Source: Riptortus pedestris
Taxonomy: Eukaryota; Arthropoda; Insecta; Hemiptera; Alydidae
DNA: 64,000 nt
Assembly (NCBI GenBank): GCA_019009955.1
Contig: CM032232.1
Coordinates: 70,043,501 to 70,107,500, forward strand
Direction of reading: 5' to 3'
Positions 47,858 through 57,137 of the stretch are shown here, piece by piece (within the stretch, counting starts at the first letter, position 1; each line of letters starts with the position of its first letter). The notes under the pieces are model-generated. The model searched no databases. It was given only the letters and a program-made list of their open reading frames with translations, and was not told the DNA's origin. The position numbers were made by a program, and so were the translations under genes.

Positions 47858-48848
47858 TGCATCCTCTGTCTGTACATTGATTTTTTTCGCGAAATTTCAC
47901 GATAACTTTTCTTTTCACATGTCATTGACACCATAACAACATTTTGTTTCGGCTGAACCGAATTTTATGAAACTTGGTATGTATATTACTACTAGCCCAT
48001 CTTAGACTTTAGGCTATATTAATATTCTCTAAGACGAACAATAGTGGGGGTTATATAGAAGGCCTGAAATTAAAAATAGCGATATTTCGTTTCCTATTGC
48101 TTTTTCAGCAAATATGCACATAACAAAAGTTGTTTATTTTGTAATTTAGAGTAACTTTTGTTATATGCACTTTTGCCGTATACGGAAGTATAATTGAGTT
48201 ATACGCTAAAAACTATAGCGGGAGTGCACAATTTTATTTGGCACAAAAGACTCAACCGAACTAAAACGAAACTCGCTATGTGAATTCTGTAACCCCAGTG
48301 AATAAGTGGTTAAGTCCACCAGTGAGTAAGGGGGACTTAACCACTTATTCACTGGCACAACAGAATTAATACTAACGATTTCCTTATAATAAGCCATACT
48401 AACATTTCTAGGGCCGGGCAGGAGTGGGGGTTATAAGGGAGGCCAGAAATTAATAATAATGATTTCCTATTGGGGTTTCGGCAAATATGCACCTAACAAA
48501 AGTTGTTTATTTTGTTATTTAGAGAAATTTGCTCAACGCTTCTTTTCAATATGAACTACCAGGTACCTCACCTGAAAAAAATTAATTCAAATGTATGTCA
48601 ATATTTTCTCCTTAATAATTGGAATCTATACATAATGCATAGGAGACGGGAAATATGCAGGACAGTGAAGTCTTACATAAAAAAATAATTTTATTATTAA
48701 CAAATGCTAACAACGGGTATTAACCCTAAACACTGGAACGGGTAAATGTCATATATCAAATATTGTGCAAAGTAAAGCCTTGCCAAAAAAATACCATCAC
48801 CATTCACCGTCAAATCAATTCCCGGGCGAAGCCGGGTATCTGAGCTAG
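47776..48848 (+). mobile_element. Helitron, first of a head-to-tail pair
   Basis: The start is probably at TCTATC in a (TCTA)n/(TA)n tract, as in the copy at 61537-62822 whose 5' end is TCTATC. Then 'attgcatcctctgtctgtac', the Helitron body with shortened (GTTT)n region and two-plus internal modules, and the 3' hairpin with CTAG at 48845-48848. An 85-bp foldback is inserted in it at 48283-48367. Confidence 0.85.
48283..48367. mobile_element. 85-bp foldback insertion inside Helitron
   Basis: Arms CCAGTGAATAAGTGGTTAAG... (48295-48317) and its exact complement (48333-48355) are 23 bp. After 4-nt mismatched spacers, outer arms AATTCTGT (48283-48290) and ACAGAATT (48360-48367) also pair. The loop is 15 nt. 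Other Helitron copies read through 'gaattagcactaac' at this point, so the segment is an insertion with AATT on both sides. Confidence 0.85.
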
Positions 48849-50170
48849 TATATATATAAAATTGTAACCTCTGTCTGTACATTGATTTTTTTTCGCGAAA
48901 TTTCACGATAACTTTTCGTTTCACATGTCATAGACACCATAACTGCATTTTGTTTCTTTGGTGTCTGTTTGTTTGTTTGTTACCTTTTCACGCATAAACG
49001 GCTGAATTTTATGAATCTTGGTATGTATATTACTACTAGCCCAACTTAGACTTTAGGCTATATTAATATCCTCTGAGACGAACTGGAGTGGGGGTTATAA
49101 GGGAAGCCAGAAATTAAAAATAGCGATACTTCGTTTCCTATGGGGTTTTCGGCCAATATGCACATAACAAAAGTTGTTTATTTTGTTATTTAGAGTAACC
49201 TTTGTTATATACACTTTTTTCGTATACTGAGTTATAAACGAGATATACGCTAAACCCTATAGCGGAAGTGAGCAATTTTATTTGGGGCAAACCGAAATAA
49301 ATAAAACTCGGTATGTGTATTAGCACTAACACTTTTATAATAATAAGCCATACCAACATTTCTAGGGACGGGCAGGAGTGGGGGTTGTAAGGGAGGCCTG
49401 AATTTAAAAATAGCGGTATTTCGTTTTCTATTCGTTTTTCGGCAAATATGAACATAACAAAAGTTGTTTATTTTGTTATTTAGAGTAACTTTTGTCATAT
49501 TTATTTTTGTCTTTTAACAAAGTATAAACGAGATATACACTATAAACTAAAGCGGGAGTCAACTATTTCATTGGGCGCTAACGATTAAACCGAACTTAAA
49601 AAAACTCGGTATGTGACTTAGCATTAGTTCTTCCATGATTATAAGCTATATTTAAATGTTTAGGTTAGAACGGGAGTGGGGGTTATAAAAGAGCCCTGAA
49701 ATAAAAATTCGCGATATTTCATTGTCTATTTGTTTTTCGGCAAACATGCACCTAACAAAAGTTGTTAATTTGTTATTTAGATTAACTTTTGTTTTATACA
49801 TTTCTCCAGGAACAATGTGTGGAGCAAGTAATTTGCGTAGAAATACTGATAAGCCCTACAATTCATTCCAATTTGAACTATGAGGTACCTCACCTGGAAA
49901 AATTAATTCAAATTTATGTTAATATTTTGTCCTTAATAACTAAAATCTATGCATAATGCACAGAAGACGGGAAATATTACAATTTGGAGGACAGTAAAGA
50001 CTTACATAAAAGATTAATTTTATTATTAACAAATGCCAACAACGGGTATTAACCCTAAACACTGGGACGTGTAAATGTTAAAATATTGTGCAAAGTAAAG
50101 CCTTGCCAAAAAAATACCATCACCATTCAGCCTCAAATCAATTCCCGGGCGAAGCCGGGTATCTGAGCTA

Positions 50171-50171
<1 letters not shown>
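48849..50171 (+). mobile_element. Helitron, second of a head-to-tail pair
   Basis: It begins in a short TA tract directly after the CTAG of the previous copy: TATATATAAAATTGTAACCT, (GTTT)n, 'cgcataaacggctgaatttt', three to four ~285-bp modules, and the 3' hairpin with CTAG at 50168-50171, followed by (TA)n. No coding capacity. Confidence 0.9.
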
Positions 50172-50229
<58 letters not shown>

Positions 50230-51169
50230 TATATACATACACACATACCTGTCTCTTACCTCTCTAGGCATCGCAACTTTTGTTGTATCCACAAATAAGT
50301 GACTCATGTAAAACTATAGATTAAGTGCGTTAACGGCTGAAATGCGACTAGAGGGAGTTAGTGAAAGAAATTAGAAAATTTGAAATACCTCTGTTATTAC
50401 AAGTCGGATGGATAAATTGTATACAACCAATGGTATGTAATTGTATGGCCAATGGTAAATTAAATTATCAATATTGTTACGCACACATTTTCTCTATCAT
50501 AAAAAAAATCAGAGGTTTTGGATATTTTAGATTTCAGCCTTCTGTAAACCCTCACTCCTACTCAAGTCACATTAACAATAAGCTGTTATATCTTGAAAGT
50601 TTCAGTCTAAATACTAAATATTGTTTATGCAAAATGCGAGTGATGCAAATACGTTGTTTGATGAAGTCATCAATTAGGATTTTACGTTCTCGTCTCAAAA
50701 ATACGCCTTTATGCTTGAAATCGGGAATAAGGCGGGATTAGGAAATTCAAAATATCCCTGTAATAATGAACCGGGTAGTAAAATATTATAGAATCAATTT
50801 TGTAAAGCTATTGATGGTCTACAGTTTCGATGCATTTTTTCTTTCCAAACTCAAGTATTAGGCGAGTTATGCGTAATTTCATGCTTTCTGCCTTCAGTGC
50901 ATACCCACTTCTACTCATCGGCTTTTTACACAGAATAGAGAATATGTGGTGATATGAGATCAAAATATGATAAAGCACGCATAAATGTGCTATACTACCG
51001 TGTGGGAAATGCTTAGTCTACGCAGGCTCTGCTTGACGAACTTTTACAATTTAAAAATGTTGTATCTATAAACTTCAATACAATTTTATAATATTTCAAG
51101 GGTGATATTAGTTCCGTTCGAATAGTCTTTCTATGTATATATACATATATATATTTATATATATTAACA

Positions 51170-51251
51170 ATGTAAGATAGGTGGATATGCGAATATCACG
51201 TCATGAATATATCCTCAATAGACAATTTTCCTTGTGGAAAATCTCTTTAAA
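51170..51251 (-). mobile_element. HINE 5' scrap
   Basis: Diverged block A and 5' palindrome in reverse orientation: 'cacgtcatgaatatatcctc', 'aatagacaattttccttgtg' and GGAAAATCTCTTTA. A short TA tract precedes it. Confidence 0.6.
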
Positions 51252-51484
51252 AAATGATGCATATAAAATACTTCGATATTGTTAGCTAAAGACAATTAAA
51301 TGCTATCCTTCCTCATATCTTTTTCTACGTAAACTGCTGCTGTACGGAGAAAAAAAATCTCTTGTAAATGCAACGACACTAGGGGATTACGTGATGTAGT
51401 TTCCATCAGCCGACCGTTAATTCGAGGGAGACAGGATCCGGGGCTGCTTTCCAGTAGTTAAGGAGAGAGAAGAAAGGAGGTGGC

Positions 51485-51665
51485 TGATGCAAGAGGCACA
51501 TGGTGTGATACAGCCATAGGCAGCAGTTTCATCATACGTGCGTCGGCACGGGTCTCCCTCCGATGACAGCTAGTTCCAGGGGAAAATTTGGAATACAGAA
51601 CAGATTAAATGTTATCACGACTGATAATATATATTCTTATCCCACTAGGTTCTAGCAGAATTCTC
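51485..51665 (+). repeat. Left copy of a ~170-bp duplication flanking a piggyBac
   Basis: From 'tgatgcaagaggcacatgg' through 'ggcagcagtttcatcatacg' and 'gacagctagttccagggg' to 'gatta' it matches 54513-54689 in direct orientation. Both copies are followed by a HINE 5' tip. Here the HINE is cut at the TTAA of its palindrome, where the piggyBac element starts. Confidence 0.85.
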
Positions 51666-51874
51666 TTAACCCTCCAGACCTTGCGCCAAAATGAGTAACT
51701 TGAGAACTCGGGCGTGAGAATTTTTCTCACACCACCTATTTCCATAAAAAAAAATATTTTCAACAAAACAATTTTTTATTTATTATAAACATAAAATACA
51801 AATATAAAAAAATAGTATTATTCAAAATTTATTGTACAGGTATTCTGGTTTGAAGTAACATTATGTCAAGCAAC

Positions 51875-52111
51875 TTAAAGAGCTACCTGATTAATTAATA
51901 TTTTGTTCTTCACAAGAATGACATACATTGACTTTTTGTTTTTTCTCCTCGGACAATAGGCACAAAACAGTGACGAGGTACTAGAACCAGAAGATGTGGG
52001 ATTTTCCTCTTCTACACCAACAATCCTCTTTATTTTGATTCTTTCTAACAGAGACATGGCGGTCAGTTGTGAACTGTTGATCAGGCGAGGCTTGATAAGT
52101 TCCTGAGCCAA
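51875..52111 (-). pseudogene. piggyBac transposase, C-terminal fragment
   Basis: The peptide runs AQELIKPRLINSSQL..., ...IKRIVG, then CAYCPRRKNKKSMYV. This matches the usual end of piggyBac/PGBD transposases: a helix after the catalytic domain, then a cysteine-rich zinc-binding domain starting C-x2-C. A one-base shift just after SMYV would give VCHSCEE, the next C-x2-C pair, so the annotated frame is broken there. The DDD catalytic core is missing. The stop lies about 200 bp inside the left terminal repeat, normal for the 3' end of the element. Confidence 0.75.
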
Positions 52112-52211
52112 AAAACAGTTTTTGGTAAATCACCAAAGGACTCGTTCGATGAGAAGAAATCTCGTATTAAAAAAGAAAAAAAGTTCCACCAGAACTAGTT
52201 TGATGAGAAAA

Positions 52212-52991
52212 GTCCGTCACGCAGGGGCTGCGTAAACTAAGCAGATTTCCCTCGTGAAGTTTAGTAATTGATAAATAAACATACTGCTAACAAAACACCG
52301 TGAATAAAACAAACGGAAATAAGAAATGTTTCAGCCAATTTCAATAACCTGCCGACAGGAAGCGTTAGGTTAGAAATGTGGCGGGTCCCGCCTCACACCG
52401 GAAAGACAAACACTTACGGAAATATATCCGAATATAACACATTAATTTTATTGAGAACTATTTACTATATCTAGTACTGTAATTAATAATGAGTCCGCAT
52501 AATTGTTATCTCAATCAATAAAATTTTAGTAGTCCAAAACTTTAAGTTGGGGGGGGGGAGTCACCAGGGCGTAGTTGCATGCATCTCGTATAATAAAGGT
52601 CTCTTGAATACGATTTTTTGTATTTGAGCTTCCAATAATGTGATTTATTATGTAGCAGAGTATTGTTTACGTAACATGAGTAGAAGTGGCGGTTTGCTGA
52701 TGGCAGAAAACTGAAAAATGCAAATATCTCGGGTAATATTGAAGATATGTATATAACAATAATTATAGTAAATTTAATTTGCAACAAGATTGGTTCTATA
52801 CAATTTTTTCGATCCGACATTTAGTAACGGAGATATTTCGTATTTTCGAAATCCCCCCTCCCACTGGTCCGATTTCAGCAGTTAACGAACGTGATCATTT
52901 ATTTTACATAAAACGATTAAATGCAGAGTTTGGTGACGATAAAACAAAATTTGCGTCCACTAGAACGATAACAGACAAATATACACACACA

Positions 52992-53037
<46 letters not shown>
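52212..53037 (-). mobile_element. HINE 3' part and block B, within piggyBac
   Basis: 3' end GTCCGTCACGCAGGGGCTGC at 52212, distal long-form region ('taacctgccgacaggaagc'), long region, block B ('ccactggtccgatttcagca') and (TA)n at about 52996-53038. It breaks at the microsatellite, where a Helitron 3' end is joined. Confidence 0.9.
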
Positions 53038-53039
<2 letters not shown>

Positions 53040-53040
<1 letters not shown>

Positions 53041-53340
53041 TAACTCAGATACCCGGCTTCGCCCGGGAGTTGATTTGAGGCTGAATTGTGATGGTATTTT
53101 TTTGGCAAGGCTTTACTTTGCACAATATTTTGACATTTACGTTTTTTGCATTTGTTAATAATAAAATTTATTTTTTATGTAAGTCTTCACTGTCCTCCAA
53201 ATTGTCATATTTCCCGTTTCCTGTGCATTATGCATAGATTTAAATTATTAAGCACAAAATATTAACATACATTTGAATTAATTTTTCCCGGTGAGGTACC
53301 TGGTAGTTCCAAAGAATTGTTGAGCAAATTTCTCTAAATA
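53040..53340 (-). mobile_element. Helitron 3' fragment
   Basis: In reverse: CTAA (CTAG mutated) at 53040-53043, 'ctcagatacccggcttcgcc' (hairpin), then the 3' region common to other copies ('ttggcaaggctttactttgc', 'gaggtacctggtagttcc'). It stops near 'aaataacaaattaaacaac' and runs into another HINE piece, so about 1 kb of the Helitron is missing. Confidence 0.88.
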
Positions 53341-53357
53341 ACAAATTAAACAACAAT

Positions 53358-53542
53358 ACAATTTTCGATCCGATGCATAATAACGGAGATATTATGACTT
53401 TTCGAAACCCCCTCTCTAAACCCCCCTCCCCCAAGTCCTATTTTAGTTATTAACGAACTTGATCTGTCTTTTTACATAAAACGGTTAAATATAAAGTTTC
53501 GTAACGATCAAACCAAAATTGCGACCGCTAAAGCGGCAACAG

Positions 53543-53592
<50 letters not shown>

Positions 53593-53714
53593 TTTTGAAC
53601 GGACCTCATTTTCGTCATCTCCTCGGTAGGATCGATGGACATTTGAAGAAAAATTTCGAAAATCGCGTCATGAGTACGACCTCAATAGCTGATTTCCCCT
53701 AAGGGAAATCTGCT
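53358..53714 (-). mobile_element. HINE 5' part
   Basis: Block B from 'cgatccgatgcataataacg', G-rich run (as C-runs), 'gaccgctaaagcggcaaca', (TA)n at about 53549-53589, block A and the 5' tip with AAATCTGCT ending at 53714. Together with 52212-53037 this could be one HINE split by a Helitron, but block B is present in both parts, so at least part of it is duplicated or two copies recombined. Confidence 0.88.
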
Positions 53715-53879
53715 AAAACACTCAGAATACACCAAAAAAACGTTGCGCCAGAACTCGCACTCTGAGAAAAACACTCACACTTAACTACTCTGGCTGATTA
53801 ACCTTGATCTGGTGACAGTCAGTCAGCTGATACTTATGATTGGGAGTCAAAGAGGGTGCTAAGAGAAAGCTACAGGTGT

Positions 53880-54445
53880 AGCTAGAGAGAGTAACACTAT
53901 CGCCAAAGCAAAACATGTGATACTCAACAACTTGGTTTACCACAGCTGATAACAAATTTCGAGAACTGAAACATACTCTTGGTGAATGGCCTTCCTCAAA
54001 AAGGCTAATTAGAAGAGAAGAAGTAGTTTTAACGAGGTTGAGAATTGGCCATTCACGACTAACTTACACTTACCTACTTACTGGAGAAGACGAACCCTAC
54101 TGCCAACACTGTAACTGTAGACTTACTATAAAACATATACTGACTGACTGCTATTTAAGGACTCACATAGACCTACCATACACTTTGACTGAATTACTAC
54201 ATGACTGTAGCCCGTATATAGACCGCGTATTACACTACTTGAAACAAAACATTTTCAAAAAATTATAATGTAGGGCAATACTGAAAATATTTGCAGAAAT
54301 AAGCATACTTAAGTAAATATAATAATTATATGTTAAATATGTTATATGTTAGATATGTTATATGTTAAATTAGATTCGTCGCTAAATCACCCCAGTTGCG
54401 AAATGCGATTATTGTATGAATAAATAATAAACTATCGCTAAAGCC
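53880..54445 (+). pseudogene. LINE (non-LTR retrotransposon) ORF2 C-terminus and 3' UTR
   Basis: From 53921 the frame reads ...FRELKHTLGEWPSSKRL, IRREEVVLTRLRIGHSRLT, YLLTGEDEPYCQHC and TIKHILTDC. This is the typical post-RNase-H tail of Jockey/I-type LINEs (LRxGHTRLTH...C-x2-C...HIL-x2-C). It ends in a stop at 54266-54268 and is followed by a 3' UTR with 'attcgtcgctaaatcacccc' and an AATAAA-like tail. A frameshift near 53918 separates it from an upstream piece (ATGVARESNTIAKAKHVI) that looks like the end of RNase H. Reverse transcriptase and endonuclease are absent. Confidence 0.85.
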
Positions 54446-54512
54446 TTATATATATATATATACCATTTTTCTTCGGGATGCGAGTATTTTTCTTGTTCTG
54501 GAGGGTTAAGGG

Positions 54513-54689
54513 GTGATGCAAGAAGGACATGGTGTGATACAGGCATAGGCAGCAGTTTCATCATACGTGCATAGGCACAGGTCTCCTTCCAACGACAGCT
54601 ACTTCCAGAGGAAAAACAGGATTGGAATACAGATCAAATTAAAGGTTATCTAGACTGATGGCATATGAATTCCCATCCTTGTATATTTT
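54513..54689 (+). repeat. Right copy of the duplication flanking the piggyBac
   Basis: Matches 51485-51665 (landmarks 'tgatgcaagaaggacatgg', 'ggcagcagtttcatcatacg', 'gacagctacttccagagg'). It starts a few bases after the right TTAA and is followed by the 5' end of a HINE at 54690. Confidence 0.85.
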
Positions 54690-54830
54690 AGCAGATTTCC
54701 TATAAGAAAAATTGGCTATTGAAGCTGCACTCATGCCGCAATGTTTGAAACATTTCTATGCCAATCCAGGACGGAAATGAGATCCGTTCAGAATATATGT
54801 TATATATATATATATATATATATATTCACG
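54690..54830 (+). mobile_element. HINE 5' part, diverged
   Basis: AGCAGATTTCCTATAAG, 'gctattgaagctgcactcat', a shortened block A ('gaaatgagatccgttcaga') and a (TA)n tract. Block B and the 3' end are missing; the LINE tail at 54870 follows. Confidence 0.8.
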
Positions 54831-54869
54831 CAGTAATGTACATATATATGTTTTTATATACGTACATAC

Positions 54870-55345
54870 TCTTTCATGAATATTATTTATTCTTACAGTA
54901 ATCGCGTTTCGCGACGTATCAGTTAAATTTTTAACATCAGTTTATCATATTTACGTAATTATGCTCATTTCTGCAAATATTTTCAGTATTGCCCTGCACA
55001 ATAATTATTTTGGAAATGTTCTTATGTTTCAAGTAGTGTAATACGTGGTCAATATACTGGCTACAGTCATGTAGTAATTCAGTCAAAGTATATGGCAGGT
55101 CTAGAAGAGTTCTTAGATAGCAGTCATTTAGTGTATGTTTCTTAGTAAGCGTGTAGTAAGGTTCATCTTCTCCAGAATATAAGTAAGTGAGAGTCAGTCG
55201 TGAATAGTCAATTCTTAACCTCGTTAAAACTACTTTTTCTCTTTTAAATAACGTTTCTGAGGAAGGGCATTCTTGAAGTATATGTTTCATGATGTTCGTT
55301 GCGACAGTCCCTTCCTCACTCGTGAGTTCATTGATTCTGAGATTC
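54870..55345 (-). pseudogene. Second LINE ORF2 tail, opposite strand
   Basis: On the minus strand ECPSSETLFKREKVVLTRL, RIDYSRLTLTYLYSGEDEPY and DLPYTLTELLHDCSQYIDH align with the copy at 53.9 kb. The first C-x2-C pair is deleted here and GH is changed to DY. The 3' UTR ('acgtcgcgaaacgcgattac' and an AATAAATAAT tail) runs to about 54875. More decayed than its partner. Confidence 0.82.
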
Positions 55346-55727
55346 CCAAAGCAGGTTAAGTCAGCAGACTACAGATCGAAAAAATGTTTTTTTTTTTATT
55401 GGTGATCCTTGCTATAAACTATGAAGAACATATAAAAATATTGGTTCCAGAATAAGAATTAAAAAATTACATACAAATATAAGTTATAATTTTGGGTACT
55501 ATTAGGCGAACAGTATTTCATACTCTCCTAAATTATTTTATTATACTTTAAAAACCTCTGTTTCGCTACGATTGCGTAAACTAAGGATAGCTTCCATTAG
55601 CAGGAATCATTGTCATCTCAATCACACATCAAATGATGTCATCTCACATTGCCGCCGTTTTTAGTGAGAATAAAAAAAAAAAAAAAAAAGTTATGTTGGA
55701 TATCAAAACCAACAATTTTATAGAAAA

Positions 55728-56189
55728 GTCCGTCACGCAGGGGCTTCGTAAACTAAGCAGATTTCCCAAGCGGGAAATTCAAATTACGGTATCGGCCCAA
55801 ATTTCATATAAATGAAAATAACTCGGTTAATATTCAAGATAGGGAATAAATGTATCAACAATATTTATAGTAAATTTAATTTGCAATAAGATTGATTCTG
55901 TACAATGTTTTGATCCGACGTATAGTAACGGAGATATTTCGACTTTTCGAAAATCCTCCCCTCTAAACCCCCCCTCCCACTGGTCCGATTTCAGCCGTTA
56001 ACGAACTTGATCTTTCTTTTTACATAAAACGACTAAATATCGAGTTTGGTAACGATCAAACAAAAATTGCGACCACTAGAGCGGTTTCGTCATCTCATAG
56101 GTAGGATCGATGGACATTTGAAGAAAAATTTCGAAATTCGCATAATGAGTACAACCTCAATAGCTGATTTCCCTTAAGGGAAATCTGCT
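55728..56189 (-). mobile_element. HINE lacking microsatellite and part of block A
   Basis: Both ends present: GTCCGTCACGCAGGGGCTTC at 55728 and the complete 5' palindrome to 56189. Block B ('gaccactagagcggt') joins directly to 'ttcgtcatctcataggtagg' in block A, so the TA tract and neighbouring bases are cleanly missing. The GC-richer block is also reduced. Confidence 0.92.
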
Positions 56190-56895
56190 AAAATGATTCA
56201 AAAGAGAATCTAATTTCTCTGGCCACACGAAAAGTATTTCTTAATAAGACTGTGAAAATATTGGTATATCACGGTTAAAATGTCATTTTTTTTTTAAAAA
56301 AAAGAAGTATTCCTTATCAGGAAGTCAATGTCCATGTCATCATACAAGTCAGGTGACTTGATTACTCATGAATTAAACATTCCTCTTTTTTTGCAGGTGT
56401 GAATGTTAAAAGTATTTTTAACACCCTGGTTTAACAGACGAATACTCTGCATAATTTAGTTTAAGCATTTTTATGATTTAGAAATAACTAATTGAAAAGA
56501 CAGTTTTGGAGTAATTTTGCAAAACGCCATTGATCCACTCCGGTTGATTACAGAAACTGATGCCCATTAATACTTGTAAATTATTGACTTTGAGGTACCT
56601 TAAAGGAATGAATAACATTCATGGCAAAATATCATGCAATCTTGATACTTGATGTATAATAGCTATTCATAATATTCTTGGAAGGTCCTAATATACTTCT
56701 TGGAATTCCCTTGGGAATAGATATAAAGAAAATATAGTAAGTTAGACTTTCTGCTACAATTATAAATTAAGTTTGAATCTAATCAGAATATCGCTTTGCT
56801 TTTCCATTGTTCTTTCATTTAAGATTTATTAAACGTTTTACCAGAATTTGTATGACTAATATAAAATATAACAGACTGAGTCTCATTCATTTTAC

Positions 56896-56947
<52 letters not shown>

Positions 56948-57084
56948 ATATATATGTTTGTGTATAACTGTATATGTAAGTTTTTTTTCGTGAATGACCC
57001 TAACTAGATTTCAATCTTTGTTGTAATCATCATTACAAAACCTATTGTTTGCCATGCATCTATTACGTTAAATAAATAAGAACA
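56190..57084. other. Unique-looking DNA with (TA)n at about 56899-56940
   Basis: The TA tract has no HINE blocks around it. No gene recognised. Confidence 0.35.
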
Positions 57085-57137
57085 AAGCTTGAAATTCTAC
57101 AAGCTCAATAGCTGATTTTACCTAAGAGAAATCCGCT
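57085..57137 (-). mobile_element. HINE 5' tip scrap
   Basis: 'ctacaagctcaatagctgat' followed by TTTACCTAAGAGAAATCC and GCT, a diverged 5' palindrome in reverse orientation. Confidence 0.65.

Larger units (their letters stand above)
47642..51041 (+). mobile_element. HINE interrupted by two tandem Helitrons
   Basis: The 5' end AGCAGATTTCCC and block A (47642-47770) lead to the microsatellite, which is occupied by two Helitrons (47776-50171). A TA tract (to about 50224) and block B ('tctcttacctctctaggcat', 'gttaacggctgaaatgcg') follow. The long-form regions come next, with a partly repeated block B piece at about 50690-50800. The 3' end is 'gtgggaaatgcttagtctac' with a broken hairpin, then CGAAC + TTTT. 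Confidence 0.88.
51670..54505 (-). mobile_element. Gutted piggyBac element with nested insertions
   Basis: TTAA at 51666-51669 and 54506-54509 flanks CCCTCCAGACC... at the left and ...TTCTGGAGGG at the right, giving a 9-bp perfect terminal inverted repeat starting CCC, the piggyBac signature. The transposase C-terminal end lies at 51875-52111 on the minus strand. The rest of the interior is two HINE pieces, a Helitron 3' fragment and a LINE tail. A stretch at about 53745-53785 ('gttgcgccagaactcgcac') resembles the left subterminal region ('cttgcgccaaaatgag'). Confidence 0.82.
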
